Notes: generated from the letters alone by a model not told the origin. 49,478 nucleotides of DNA from an uncultured Clostridia bacterium (GCA_944383955.1 CALWRP010000096.1:1-49478); one strand, 5' to 3'; positions 1-8,504 are shown, numbered from the stretch's first letter. Translations and numbers: made by a program.

Positions 1-116
1 CCTCGAGCGCCTGTCTCTATTTCGGCTTCGGCCTTGTGGAGAGCGTAGCCATGCACCGCATCAGCGCCGACCACGTGAAGATCCACATGAACGCCTACCC
101 GAAGACGATGAACTGA
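1..116 (+). CDS. C-terminal end of an unidentified protein (5' partial)
   Basis: An open frame (first full codon at 3) enters from the left edge and ends at TGA 114-116, giving a 37-residue tail that ends in HVKIHMNAYPKTMN. I do not recognise the family, and the visible part is too short to assign a function. The gene converges on the DUF3006 gene. Only 24 bases separate its stop from a 62-bp perfect palindrome at 141-202 that could terminate both genes. The frame is supported by being open to the edge and by the position of the palindrome just after the stop. Confidence 0.55.
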   Translation, partial: SSACLYFGFGLVESVAMHRISADHVKIHMNAYPKTMN

Positions 117-140
117 GGGCGGGGCGCGAAAGCTTCAGAG

Positions 141-202
141 GAGCAAAACATAAAAGTTTCGCCCGCCTTTTCAAAGGCGGGCGAAACTTTTATGTTTTGC
201 TC
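141..202. repeat. Interspersed palindromic repeat, copy 1 (complete)
   Basis: Two perfect 30-base arms (141-170 and 173-202) flank a TC loop. The arm starts GAGCAAAACATAAAAG and continues through a GCCCGCC core. Related sequence occurs at 6165-6194 and 35129-35190, so this is a repeat family and not a one-off terminator. It lies between convergent genes and has A/T-rich outer arms on both strands, so it probably works as a bidirectional terminator. Its right arm supplies the last codons and the stop of the DUF3006 gene. Confidence 0.85.
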
Positions 203-483
203 TTTGCGGGCTTCCCCATCAAATTGTCCTGCATCGCCCGCAGCTTCGCGCGGCGGGCCGCGGTCGCCTCCTCGTCGAGCGAGAGCGTGCCGTCCTCGCC
301 GATGACAAGCACGCTGCCCTCGCGGGCGTTCTCCGGAAGCTCGCTCTTCTCAATGCCGAAAAAGTGCAGGTCCTTCCCGCTCCGGGCGGGCTTCTTCCCC
401 GCCTCCTGCCTGCCCGCCGGCGCGAGCTCCTCGCAGATGGCGTAGAGTCCCTCGAAGCGGTCGATGATTAGCTGTCGTACCAT
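190..483 (-). CDS. DUF3006 family small protein
   Basis: A 97-residue protein beginning MVRQLIIDRFEGLYAICEE. The opening strand-forming LIIDRFEG-YAICE segment, together with a later VLVIGEDGTLSLDEEAT segment, matches the short DUF3006 family common in Clostridia. These are soluble proteins of unknown function. The ATG lies two bases after the stop of ygiQ, with an AGGAAGG-type ribosome site inside the end of ygiQ, so the two genes are probably cotranscribed. The C-terminal AKSKT and the TAA come from the palindromic repeat at 141-202, so the native C-terminus may have been replaced by repeat insertion. The family call rests on the N-terminal motif only. Confidence 0.75.
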   Translation of the reverse strand: MVRQLIIDRFEGLYAICEELAPAGRQEAGKKPARSGKDLHFFGIEKSELPENAREGSVLVIGEDGTLSLDEEATAARRAKLRAMQDNLMGKPAKSKT

Positions 484-485
484 GG

Positions 486-2459
486 TTAGCCCCTTCCTTC
501 CTGTTTCCTGTCTCTGCGGGAGCGCGCCGCGTCCTTCTCCCAGCGGCCCCCCAGCTTTGACGCCGGTTTCTTCTTCTCTCCGGCCCGCGGCGCCCCGGCT
601 CTCTGCCTCTCAGGCGCGCGGCTCCGGTTTTTTCCTCCGTCCGGACCCCGGCGCGGCGGGCGCGCGCCGGGCGGCGGCGGTATCAGACAGTCCTCGCCGC
701 AGCCGATGAGGTCTGTGCGGCCCGCCTCGCGCAGCGCCTCCGCCACAAGGGCCCGCTTTTCCGGGTTGAAATATTGCAGCAGCGCGCGCTGCATGGCCTT
801 CTCCCTGTCTGTGCGCGGCACGTAGACGGGGCGCAGGGTGTAGGGATCCAGGCCTGTGTAGAACATGCAGGTGGAGATCGTCCCCGGCGTCGGGTAGAAA
901 TCCTGCACCTGCTCCGGGCGCAGATGCTCGCGCTTGAGGAAAAGCGCCAGCTCCACGGCGTCCTGCAGCGTGCTGCCCGGGTGCGACGACATCAGATACG
1001 GCACGAGATACTGCTCCCTGCCGATCTTCTTCGTGTAGCGGAAAAACTCCCGCTGGAACGCGAGATACGATTCGATGTGCGGCTTGCCCATCGCGTCGAG
1101 CACGGCGGCCGAGCAGTGCTCCGGGGCAACCTTGAGCTGCCCGCTGACATGGTGCTCGATCAGCTCGTGGAGGAAGGTCTTGTCGGGGTCCTCCATGAGG
1201 TAGTCGAAGCGGATGCCCGAGCGGATGAACACCCGCTTCACCCCCGGCAGCGCGCGCACCCTGCGCAGGAGCGCGAGGTAGCCGCTGTGGTCCACCTGCA
1301 GCGCCGGGCAGGGCGTGGGAGCCAGGCACTTCTTCCCGGCGCACAGGCCCATCGTGCGCTGCTTTTCGCAGGAAGGGCCGCGGAAGTTCGCCGTGGGGCC
1401 GCCCACGTCGTGGATGTAGCCCTTGAAGCTCGGCAGGCGGGTGAGCAGCTCCGCCTCGCGCAGCACGCTCTCCTCGCTGCGCGTGGTGACCATGCGGCCC
1501 TGGTGAAAGGCGATGGCGCAGAAATTGCACCCGCCGAAGCAGCCGCGGTTATGTGTGATGGAGAACTCCACCTCCTGAATGGCGGGCACGCCCCCCTGGG
1601 AGGCATAGCACGGATGCCAGGTGCGCATGTACGGCAGCTCGTAAACGGCGTCGAGCTCCGGGCCGTCGAGCGGGAGGGCGGGCGGGTTCTGCACCAGCAG
1701 AAGCCTGCCGTGCTTCTGCAGCACGCGTTTTCCGCGCACGGCGTCCTGCTCGTCCTGCTGCTTGCGGCAGGAGACGGCGTATTCGCGCTTGGAGGCGCGC
1801 ACCTGCTCGTAGCTCGGGCAGTCGACGGCCGGGCCGGGCTCATACTCGTGCGTGGGAATCAGATAGCACGTGCCGCGGATGTCGCGCAGGGCGGAGACGG
1901 GCTCCCCCGCCGCCAGACGGTCGGCAATCTCCGCCGACTGGCGCTCGCCCATGCCGTATGTCAGCAAATCGGCCCCCGATTCCACCAGCACCGAGGGGCG
2001 AATCGCGTCGTCCCAGTAGTCATAGTGGGCGAAGCGCCGCAGCGAGGCCTCCAGCCCGCCGATGATGACCGGGCAGTCCGGATAGAGCTCCTTGAGCCTG
2101 CGGGTGTAGACGGTGACGGCGCGGTCCGGGCGCAGGCCGGGGCGGCTGCCGGGGGAGTAGGCGTCGTCGCTGCGGCGGCGGCGGGCGGCGGTGTAGTGGG
2201 CGACCATCGAGTCGATGTTCCCGGCGCTCACCATGAAGCCGAGCCGCGGCCTGCCGAAGCGCGTGAAGTCGCGATCGGTTTTCCAGTCCGGCTGGGCGAG
2301 CATCGCCACGCGGTAGCCGCGGCTCTCCAGCAGGCGGGAGATGATGGCCGGGCCGAAGGTCGGGTGGTCGACATAGGCGTCGCCCGTCACGAGCACGAAG
2401 TCGGGGCGGTCCCAGCCCAGCGCCTCTGTTTCTTCTCTTGTAATCGGCAAAAATGGCAT
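486..2459 (-). CDS. ygiQ: YgiQ family radical SAM protein
   Basis: A 657-residue protein of the YgiQ (UPF0313) radical SAM family, whose substrate is unknown. The N-terminal third (FVLVTGDAYVDHPTFG onwards) is the family's B12-binding-like domain. The radical SAM cluster ligands lie in NRGCFGGCNFC at about residues 300-311, a CxxxCxxC arrangement. The motif KVAPEHCS and the C-terminal YFNPEK region are also typical. The last 70 residues form a basic, low-complexity tail (PRRGPDGGKNRSRAPERQR) that probably contributes nothing to catalysis. The ATG at 2459-2457 follows a GAGGAAGGA ribosome site. It is the first gene of a two-gene unit with DUF3006. Confidence 0.93.
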   Translation of the reverse strand: MPFLPITREETEALGWDRPDFVLVTGDAYVDHPTFGPAIISRLLESRGYRVAMLAQPDWKTDRDFTRFGRPRLGFMVSAGNIDSMVAHYTAARRRRSDDAYSPGSRPGLRPDRAVTVYTRRLKELYPDCPVIIGGLEASLRRFAHYDYWDDAIRPSVLVESGADLLTYGMGERQSAEIADRLAAGEPVSALRDIRGTCYLIPTHEYEPGPAVDCPSYEQVRASKREYAVSCRKQQDEQDAVRGKRVLQKHGRLLLVQNPPALPLDGPELDAVYELPYMRTWHPCYASQGGVPAIQEVEFSITHNRGCFGGCNFCAIAFHQGRMVTTRSEESVLREAELLTRLPSFKGYIHDVGGPTANFRGPSCEKQRTMGLCAGKKCLAPTPCPALQVDHSGYLALLRRVRALPGVKRVFIRSGIRFDYLMEDPDKTFLHELIEHHVSGQLKVAPEHCSAAVLDAMGKPHIESYLAFQREFFRYTKKIGREQYLVPYLMSSHPGSTLQDAVELALFLKREHLRPEQVQDFYPTPGTISTCMFYTGLDPYTLRPVYVPRTDREKAMQRALLQYFNPEKRALVAEALREAGRTDLIGCGEDCLIPPPPGARPPRRGPDGGKNRSRAPERQRAGAPRAGEKKKPASKLGGRWEKDAARSRRDRKQEGRG

Positions 2460-2502
2460 GGCAGCGTTCCTTCCTCTGTGATGTTTCTGAAATGCCAGCT
2501 TC

Positions 2503-2531
2503 AGTATAGCACACTTTTCCCCGCGTTTCCA
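2503..2531 (-). promoter_or_regulatory. Probable ygiQ promoter
   Basis: On the minus strand, a TGGAAA -35 (2526-2531) and a TATACT -10 (2503-2508) are separated by 17 bases, about 44 bases upstream of the ygiQ ATG. The -10 is good and the -35 is weak. Confidence 0.5.
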
Positions 2532-2589
2532 CCCGCTTCATCCGCCCGCAAGACGCGCTCCCTGATTTCCCCGGCGGTGAAGCGGCCGC

Positions 2590-2961
2590 TCAGCCGTCCT
2601 CCTCCCGCCTGCCCAGGAGCTCCCGCGCGCCCATGACGAGGATCAGCGCGGCAAAGCCCCGGGTGAGCCAGGCGGCCTCGAGGAAGGAGGCGAGCCACGC
2701 CCCGAGCAGGGCGGCCGCCACCCCGAAGGGCAGGCAGCGCAAAGCGGCGCGCCAGTCGATCCGCCCCTGCCGCAGATGGATGACGACGGCCACCGCCGCG
2801 GCGGGCAGGAAAAACAGCAGGTTCACCCCGCCCGCCTTCGCCTGGTCCATGCCCGCGGCGAGCGTGAGATACAGCACGAGCACCCCGCCCCCGCCGAGGC
2901 CGAGCGCGCTGAGAAAGCCGGCCGCCAGGCTCGCGAGGAAAGCCGTCACCCACTCCGTCAT
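2590..2961 (-). CDS. TSUP (TauE/SafE) permease, C-terminal half as a separate gene
   Basis: A 123-residue hydrophobic protein, MTEWVTAFLASLAAGFLSAL onward, with the GLGGGGVLVLYL glycine-rich signature that opens each repeat of TauE/SafE permeases. It has about four predicted membrane segments (roughly residues 8-33, 45-62, 72-92 and 99-115). TSUP permeases are normally about 250 residues made of two such repeats, so this gene codes for one repeat only. Its ATG overlaps the stop of the upstream half (ATGA, 2958-2961), which implies translational coupling and heteromeric assembly. Family members export sulfite, sulfonates or related anions; the substrate here is unknown. Confidence 0.82.
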   Translation of the reverse strand: MTEWVTAFLASLAAGFLSALGLGGGGVLVLYLTLAAGMDQAKAGGVNLLFFLPAAAVAVVIHLRQGRIDWRAALRCLPFGVAAALLGAWLASFLEAAWLTRGFAALILVMGARELLGRREEDG

Positions 2962-3329
2962 CGCAGCAGCAGGCGCGCGCCCGCAAAGATCAGCAGCGCG
3001 CCGAACACACGCCGCAGCACGCCCGGGGGGATCCGCTTCATCAGGAGCGCCCCGGCGCAGGCTCCCAGAAAGCCGCCCGGCAGATAGGGCGCGGCCTCCG
3101 CGAGGGAGACGGCCCCCTGCGCGAGATAGGCCGCGGCGCTGACGGCGGCCAGCGGCAGCATCACGGCCAGCGAGGTGGCGTGGGCCTCCCTGCGCCGCAG
3201 GCCTCCCGCCCGCAGCAGGGGGACGGCGGCCATCCCGCCCCCCGCGCCGAACAGCCCGTTGAGCAGGCCGCAGCCCAGCCCCGTGACAGCCGCCCTCGTC
3301 CATTTTCCAAGCCGCCGCAATCCGCGCAA
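2958..3329 (-). CDS. TSUP (TauE/SafE) permease, N-terminal half as a separate gene
   Basis: A 123-residue membrane protein with the GCGLLNGLFGAGGGMAAVP signature of the first TauE/SafE repeat and four predicted membrane segments. The start is a TTG at 3329, preceded by GGGAGG at a spacing of about eight bases; I see no in-frame ATG that would keep the basic N-terminus RGLRRLGKWTR. The stop overlaps the ATG of the second half by four bases. Both halves are exactly 123 residues long, matching the two-repeat architecture of the family. No stop-codon read-through is needed: the second half is in a different frame with its own start. Confidence 0.82.
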   Translation of the reverse strand: MRGLRRLGKWTRAAVTGLGCGLLNGLFGAGGGMAAVPLLRAGGLRRREAHATSLAVMLPLAAVSAAAYLAQGAVSLAEAAPYLPGGFLGACAGALLMKRIPPGVLRRVFGALLIFAGARLLLR

Positions 3330-3462
3330 CGCGCTCGCCTCCCTTTTTTCGCGGGTCCACGGCGCAAAGCGCCGCCCGGCGCGCCGCGGAGTTCTCCGGC
3401 GGGCCGGGCGGCGGCGCGTGGTCTCCGCCCATTGGGGCTAGTGTGCGCAGAAGCGGCCGCGA

Positions 3463-6093
3463 TTATGTCCCGCTGCCGCCGGATTCGCGGTTGGCGGCGG
3501 CAATCCCGGCCTCGTCGGCCTTGCGCATGTTCATCTCCAGCCACTGCTGGTAGGTAATCAGCACCTGGCGCGGCTTGCTGCCCTCGTGCGGGCCGACAAT
3601 GCCCATCTGCTCCATCTCGTCGATGAGGCGGCCGGCGCGGGCGTAGCCGAGGCGCAGGCGGCGCTGCAGGAGCGAGGTCGAGGCCTGGGCGGCCTCCACC
3701 ACCACCTGGATGGCCTCGGCCATCATCGGGTCCTGGTCGCTGCCCGCGTCCTCCTCCTTGCCGCGGCCCTTCTCGGCGACGGCGTTCTTCTCGATCTCGT
3801 CGATGATCGCCTCGTCGTACTCGTGCTCGGCGGCGGATTTGAGGAAGCTGGCGATGCTCTCGATCTCCGCGTCGCTGACGAAGCAGCCCTGCACGCGGAT
3901 CGGCTTCTGGCTGCCGATGGGGGCGAACAGCATGTCGCCGCGGCCGAGCAGCTTCTCGGCCCCGCCCATGTCGAGGATGGTGCGCGAATCGACCTGCGAG
4001 GAGACGGTGAGGGCGATGCGGCTGGGGATGTTGGCCTTAATCAGGCCGGTGATGACGTCCACGGACGGGCGCTGCGTGGCGATGACAAGGTGCATGCCGG
4101 CGGCGCGGGCCATCTGCGCGAGGCGGCAGATGGAATCCTCCACCTCGTTGGGCGCGGCCATCATCAGGTCGGAGAGCTCGTCCACGATGATGACGATCTG
4201 CGGCATGTGCAGCATCGGCTGGCCGTTGGCGTCCTCATAGTGGCAGGACTCGGCCAGGGCGTTGTAGCCCTGCAGGTCGCGCACGTTGTTCTCGGCAAAG
4301 ATGCGGTAGCGCTTGAGCATCTCCGTCACCGCCCAGCCGAGCGCGCCCGCGGCCTTTCTCGGGTCTGTGACGACGGGCACGAGCAGGTGCGGGATGCCGT
4401 TGTAGACGCCGAGCTCGACGACCTTGGGGTCGATCATCAGGAAGCGGACCTCCTCCGGCGAGCTCTTGTAGAGCATGCTGATGATCATGGAGTTGATGCA
4501 CACCGATTTGCCGGAGCCGGTGGTGCCCGCGATGAGCAGGTGCGGCATCTTCGCCAGGTCCGCCACCGTCACCTCGCCCGCGATATCGCGCCCGAGGGCC
4601 ACCGTCAGGCGGCTCTTGGCCGTCTGGAACTGGCTGCTCTCAATCAGGTCGCGCATGCGCACGGTGGAGGTGCGGCGGTTCGGCACCTCCACGCCCACGG
4701 CGGCCTTGCCGGGGATCGGCGCTTCGATGCGCACGCCGGTGGCGGCCAGGTTCATGGCGATGTCGTCCGAAAGGTTGGTGATCTTGCTGATCTTCACGCC
4801 GGGGGCGGGCTGCAGCTCATAGCGCGTGACGGTGGGCCCGCGGCAGATATCGACAATCTTCGTCTGCACGCCGAAGCTCTTGAGCGCCTCGACGAGCATG
4901 CGGCCGTTCGACTGCAGCTCCTCCGTGACGTCCGCCGCCGCGGGCTCCTTGGAGAGCTCCAGCATGGAGACGGGCGGGAAGCGGTAGCTGCCGTCGATGG
5001 GGGATTCCTCCGGCCGGGCGAAGGGCACGGGCGTGCCGATGGCCTCCGGCTCCCCGCCGCCCTGCGCGCTCTCCGCCGCGGGCTGCGCGCTCTGCTCCGC
5101 CCGGGGAATCTCGGGCAGCCTTTGCCCGGCGGCGATGGCCGCCACGGGGCTCGGCACGGCGGGCTCCCCGGCGGGGGCGGCCTTCTCCTTCTCCGCGCCC
5201 TTGTCCTTTTTGTCCTTGCCGGCGATGCCGAAGACCTTCTCGAGCTCCTCGAGCTTGTCGCTCTTCTGGCGCGGCTTGGGCGAGGACTGCACCGGGTGCT
5301 GCGGCAGCTCGTCGCGCTCGAAGGGGACGTCTGCGCTGCCGGGGATGCGCCCGCGCTCCATCCGGCGGCGGTCGCGGGCATGGCCGACAGCCGTCGCGGC
5401 GGCTCCGGCGGGCTTCGTCACCACGCGGAAGAGCTTGATGAGGCTCGTGCCGGTGAGAATCATCACCGCCACAAAGAGCAGCAGGATGGTGAAGATCTTC
5501 GCCCCGATGGAGCCGAAGGCGGCCACCAGCGGAATGCCGAGCAGGCCGCTGAAGAAGCCCGCCCCGCGGCGCAGCTGGCCGTCGCCGTAGAGGGCCACGA
5601 GCTCCTCCCAGAAGGAGACGTCGCGGAACTCGTTGGCGAAGACGTAAACGGCGGCGCACAGCAGGATGATGATAACGACCATGAGAATGATCTTCACGCT
5701 CATTTTGCTGTCGTGGCGGTCGAGGGCCGTCACCACCGCGATGTACAGAAGCAGCACCGGCCAGAAGATGGCGCACACGCCGAACAGGCCCATCAGCTGG
5801 CTGTGCAGCCAGGCCCACACGTTCTCGCCCTCAATCAGCACGAGGCAGCCCATGAGGATGGAGACGGCGAAGAGGACGACGGCCATCACCTGATTGCGCT
5901 GGCGGACGGCCTCGAGCTCCCGGAGGCGCTGCTGCTCCTTCTCCGCCTTTGTCATGGGCTTTTTGGCCCGGCTCTGCGCGGCGCGCGCGGGCTTTTTTGT
6001 CTGCCGCGCGCCCGCCTGGGCCGGTTTCCTTTCCGCGGACGGCTTTTTCGCCGTGGTCCGTTTGGTTTTTGATTTTGTTTTCTGTTCCGCCAT
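3463..6093 (-). CDS. ftsK: DNA translocase FtsK/SpoIIIE
   Basis: An 876-residue septal DNA pump that moves chromosome ends across the division or sporulation septum. A basic lysine-rich N-terminus is followed by four membrane segments (about residues 65-260), then an acidic and proline-rich linker, the alpha/beta RecA-like motor, and a C-terminal gamma winged helix (about the last 70 residues, starting near DPMMAEAIQVV) that reads polar DNA motifs. The Walker A motif GTTGSGKS is near residue 525 and the Walker B-like IVIIVDELSDL near 638. The frame continues 61 codons upstream, but ATG 6093 has a GGAGAGGGAG ribosome site. In Bacillus, spoIIIE is a neighbour of tepA, as here (about 1.2 kb away with uppP between). 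Whether it serves division, sporulation or both cannot be told from sequence. Confidence 0.95.
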   Translation of the reverse strand: MAEQKTKSKTKRTTAKKPSAERKPAQAGARQTKKPARAAQSRAKKPMTKAEKEQQRLRELEAVRQRNQVMAVVLFAVSILMGCLVLIEGENVWAWLHSQLMGLFGVCAIFWPVLLLYIAVVTALDRHDSKMSVKIILMVVIIILLCAAVYVFANEFRDVSFWEELVALYGDGQLRRGAGFFSGLLGIPLVAAFGSIGAKIFTILLLFVAVMILTGTSLIKLFRVVTKPAGAAATAVGHARDRRRMERGRIPGSADVPFERDELPQHPVQSSPKPRQKSDKLEELEKVFGIAGKDKKDKGAEKEKAAPAGEPAVPSPVAAIAAGQRLPEIPRAEQSAQPAAESAQGGGEPEAIGTPVPFARPEESPIDGSYRFPPVSMLELSKEPAAADVTEELQSNGRMLVEALKSFGVQTKIVDICRGPTVTRYELQPAPGVKISKITNLSDDIAMNLAATGVRIEAPIPGKAAVGVEVPNRRTSTVRMRDLIESSQFQTAKSRLTVALGRDIAGEVTVADLAKMPHLLIAGTTGSGKSVCINSMIISMLYKSSPEEVRFLMIDPKVVELGVYNGIPHLLVPVVTDPRKAAGALGWAVTEMLKRYRIFAENNVRDLQGYNALAESCHYEDANGQPMLHMPQIVIIVDELSDLMMAAPNEVEDSICRLAQMARAAGMHLVIATQRPSVDVITGLIKANIPSRIALTVSSQVDSRTILDMGGAEKLLGRGDMLFAPIGSQKPIRVQGCFVSDAEIESIASFLKSAAEHEYDEAIIDEIEKNAVAEKGRGKEEDAGSDQDPMMAEAIQVVVEAAQASTSLLQRRLRLGYARAGRLIDEMEQMGIVGPHEGSKPRQVLITYQQWLEMNMRKADEAGIAAANRESGGSGT

Positions 6094-6164
6094 GATTCTG
6101 TGTTCTCCCTCTCCGGACAAAGCCGGATTGTTTTCGGGAGGCAAGCCTCCCAACAGCTGAAAAA

Positions 6165-6194
6165 GAGCAAAACGTGAAAGCTTCGCCCGCCTTC
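6165..6194 (+). repeat. Interspersed palindromic repeat, copy 2 (half only)
   Basis: GAGCAAAACGTGAAAGCTTC followed by GCCCGCCTT matches the left arm of the repeat at 141-170 with a few changes, but the mirrored right arm is missing. It lies in the 209-bp gap between uppP and ftsK. The gap otherwise holds the ftsK ribosome site and GC-rich sequence with no gene. Confidence 0.7.
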
Positions 6195-6302
6195 CGAGCC
6201 GGCAGGCAAGACGCGGGGCGCGGGGCGCGGGCGGCAAACAAAGGAGCTCCAACCGAAGCCCTTTCCCCTCCCGCACCGGGCCTTCCCCCGCCGCGTCCCC
6301 CG

Positions 6303-7247
6303 TTACCAGAGCGGGACGCCTGTGACGAGGTTCACGCCGGTGTTCTGCTCGATGACGGCCACCACGATGACGGCCGCGCCGAGCACGGCGGTGTAGACCA
6401 CGAAGGGGATGAGCTTATTGCTCGACACCATCCAGCGCAGCAGCTTGATGGCGAAGAAACCGACGACGGCCGAGACCACCATGCCCACGAGCAGCGGGGC
6501 GACCTGCACGGCCTCCTGCGCCTTGACGGCGTCGAGCAGCTCCAGGCCCGCCGCGGCCACGATGGCCGGGATGCCGAGCACGAACGAGTAGTCGAGGGCC
6601 GTCTGGCGGTTGATGCCGCGCAGCAGGCCGGCCGAGAGCGTGGAGCCGGAGCGGGAAAGCCCCGGGAAGACGGCGGCCACGCACTGCACCACGCCCACCG
6701 TCAGGGCGTCCGCCGCGGTAAAGCGGCGGCGTCCCGCCTGCTGCGATCCGCCGTGGGCCCTGTTCGCGGCCGCGGCGGTCATGGCGCGGCTCTTCAGGTG
6801 AGCGGCGAGCAAAAGAACGCTCGTCGCCAGCAGGGCCACGCCCTCCACAAGGATGGTGGAATCCGTGCCCCACAGGTCGGCGTAGTCCTTGACCCGCATC
6901 CCCGTGCCGGGCACCGGCAGAAACAGGAGAAAGAGCGGGACAAGGCCGAGGATCAGCATCACCAGCAGGTTGCGGTCCGGGTCCATGGCGCTCCATTTGA
7001 ACCTGCCGGTGAACACGTCCCGCACGAGCGAGACGAGGGCGAGGAGCAGGCGCAGAATCAGCCTGCGGTAGACGAGGACCACGGCGGCCAGCGTGCCGAT
7101 GTGGAGCATCACGTTGAAGAGAAGGCTGGTGTTCTGCACGCCCATAAAGTGCTGCGCGAGCGAGAGGTGGCCGCTGCTCGACACCGGCAGAAACTCCGTG
7201 GCGCCCTGCACGACGCCCTGAACAATCGCTTCCAAAATTTCCTGCAT
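6303..7247 (-). CDS. uppP: Undecaprenyl-diphosphatase UppP
   Basis: A 314-residue polytopic membrane enzyme that dephosphorylates undecaprenyl diphosphate to recycle the lipid carrier for peptidoglycan and other envelope polymers; it is also linked to bacitracin resistance. The N-terminal catalytic motif ATEFLPVSSSGHL (residues about 17-29) and the second motif VFPGLSRSGSTLSAGLLRGI are both intact. About eight membrane segments are expected. ATG 7247 was chosen over an upstream TTG at 7259 because GGAGG sits five bases before it; the upstream TTG would overlap this ribosome site. It follows tepA by 63 bases on the same strand and could be cotranscribed. Confidence 0.95.
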   Translation of the reverse strand: MQEILEAIVQGVVQGATEFLPVSSSGHLSLAQHFMGVQNTSLLFNVMLHIGTLAAVVLVYRRLILRLLLALVSLVRDVFTGRFKWSAMDPDRNLLVMLILGLVPLFLLFLPVPGTGMRVKDYADLWGTDSTILVEGVALLATSVLLLAAHLKSRAMTAAAANRAHGGSQQAGRRRFTAADALTVGVVQCVAAVFPGLSRSGSTLSAGLLRGINRQTALDYSFVLGIPAIVAAAGLELLDAVKAQEAVQVAPLLVGMVVSAVVGFFAIKLLRWMVSSNKLIPFVVYTAVLGAAVIVVAVIEQNTGVNLVTGVPLW

Positions 7248-7310
7248 ATGTACCTCCAAACTGAATCTGCGGCGCTGCCGCCTATGTAGGGCGCGGAAGC
7301 CCGCGCCGAA

Positions 7311-8054
7311 TCAGGAGCCTCCCTTGCGGGCGTCCTTTTTCTTTCTGGTTTTCTTCTTCCCGTTCGCTTCGATCATGCGGTAGAGGCATTCGAGCGCGTC
7401 CGAGAGCGAGCCGAGCGAATCGATCAGCCCCTCCTCCACCGCGTCCGTGCCGTCGAGAACGGTGCCCACGTCCATCACGAGCTCCTGGGTGTTCATCGCC
7501 AGCTCGGTGAAGCGCGGGGCGGAAATGTGCGAGTTCGCCGTGACGAAGCGCGTGATGCGCTCCTGCATGCGCTGGAAATAATCCATCGTCTGCGGCACGC
7601 CGAGCAGCAGCCCGCTCATGCGGACCGGGTGGATCGTCATCGTGGCGCTCGGGGCGATGAAGCTGTGCTTGGCCGCCACGGCCAGCGGCACGCCGATCGA
7701 GTGGCCGCCGCCGAGCACGAGGCTCACCGTCGGCTTTTTCATCCCGGCTATCAGCTCGGCCAGCGCCAGGCCCGCCTCCACGTCTCCGCCCACCGTGTTG
7801 AGGATCATCAAAAGCCCCTCGATCTCCGGCTCCTCCTCGATGGCGACGAGCTGCGGAATCACGTGCTCATACTTCGTCGTCTTGTTCTGCGGCGGCAGCA
7901 CGTTGTGGCCCTCGATCTGCCCGATGATGGTGAGGCAGTGAACGGCGCGCCCGCCGCCGGTGATGACGCTCCCGGCGTCCGCGATGCGCTCGAGCTGCAG
8001 CTGGTCGCCGTCCCGCTCCTCCCCGGCCGCTTCCCCGTTTTTCATCTCTCTCAT
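7311..8054 (-). CDS. tepA: TepA-like ClpP-family serine protease
   Basis: A 247-residue ClpP-fold protein related to Bacillus TepA (YmfB), called a translocation-enhancing protein and thought to degrade peptides near the membrane. The nucleophile is the serine in GGGHSIGVP (about residue 118), the histidine lies in [10 protein letters not shown] (about 140), and an acidic residue is available in [21 protein letters not shown] forms the ClpP-type oxyanion region. The C-terminus is strongly basic ([12 protein letters not shown]). The start at 8054 has GGAGGTG eight bases upstream. Proximity to ftsK/spoIIIE mirrors the Bacillus arrangement and supports the call. Confidence 0.88.
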   Translation of the reverse strand: MREMKNGEAAGEERDGDQLQLERIADAGSVITGGGRAVHCLTIIGQIEGHNVLPPQNKTTKYEHVIPQLVAIEEEPEIEGLLMILNTVGGDVEAGLALAELIAGMKKPTVSLVLGGGHSIGVPLAVAAKHSFIAPSATMTIHPVRMSGLLLGVPQTMDYFQRMQERITRFVTANSHISAPRFTELAMNTQELVMDVGTVLDGTDAVEEGLIDSLGSLSDALECLYRMIEANGKKKTRKKKDARKGGS

Positions 8055-8156
8055 TTCTTTTGCACCTCCGGAAGTTTTGATTGGCCTTCGAGGCCTATTG
8101 TGCGCAAAAGATCGGAGAATATGTTTTTCTTTCAGAAGGCGGCGCGGCGGTTACAG

Positions 8157-8328
8157 GGCAACACCGCATCATTCCAGGTGGTGTAGCGTGCCAAAAAATT
8201 TTTTGTGAGATGATCCAAAAAGCGCAGGCAATCCTTGCCGGATTGGCGAGCATTTTTGGAAAATATCACGGAAAATTTTGGCGCGATACGCCGCCTGAGC
8301 CCCAAGGCGCGAATTGTGCGGTGGTGCC
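8157..8328 (+). mobile_element. MITE-like non-coding element, copy 1 (172 bp)
   Basis: The ends are imperfect inverted repeats: GGCAACACCGCATCATTC at 8157-8174, and at 8311-8328 the complement of GGCACCACCGCACAATTC (16 of 18 identical). Next to the ends are similar inner blocks (CGTGCCAAAA and the complement of CGCGCCAAAA), so the symmetry extends further. There is no ORF. Bases 8207-8328 recur inverted at 49357-49478 with one mismatch in 122. The element fills the gap of about 490 bp between tepA (whose promoter must lie to its left) and the ABC operon terminator. The high identity between copies suggests recent movement or gene conversion. Confidence 0.82.
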
Positions 8329-8470
8329 TTAAACATAGTATATCAGATGATTCCTTGTTTGGCAATCATTTTTAGCTGTTTTGCGCAGAACGCATAGACC
8401 GAAAGGGAGCAGCCGCGCGTTCGCTTCTTCCGGCTGATATTCTGCGATCAGCTTCTGCCTTCAGACGCAA

Positions 8471-8504
8471 AACCGGCGCTCTCCCAGTCGGGAAAGCGCC
8501 GGTT
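8471..8504 (-). terminator. Terminator of the GntR-ABC operon
   Basis: A 10-bp perfect stem (AACCGGCGCT and AGCGCCGGTT) with a 14-base loop lies just after the last gene of the operon. On the minus strand it is followed by TTTTG. Confidence 0.7.

Noticed and set aside
141-202. Possible CRISPR repeat or rRNA fragment
   Set aside because: There is one palindrome with scattered relatives kilobases apart, no regular spacers and no cas genes.
3586-6072. An 828-codon open frame on the plus strand opposite ftsK
   Set aside because: It has low-complexity composition and no ribosome site. ftsK explains the region with all motifs.
8060-8365. Short open frames inside the MITE-like element
   Set aside because: They have no start signals and no family similarity, and the repeat copy at the right edge shows the DNA is conserved as a repeat rather than as a protein.
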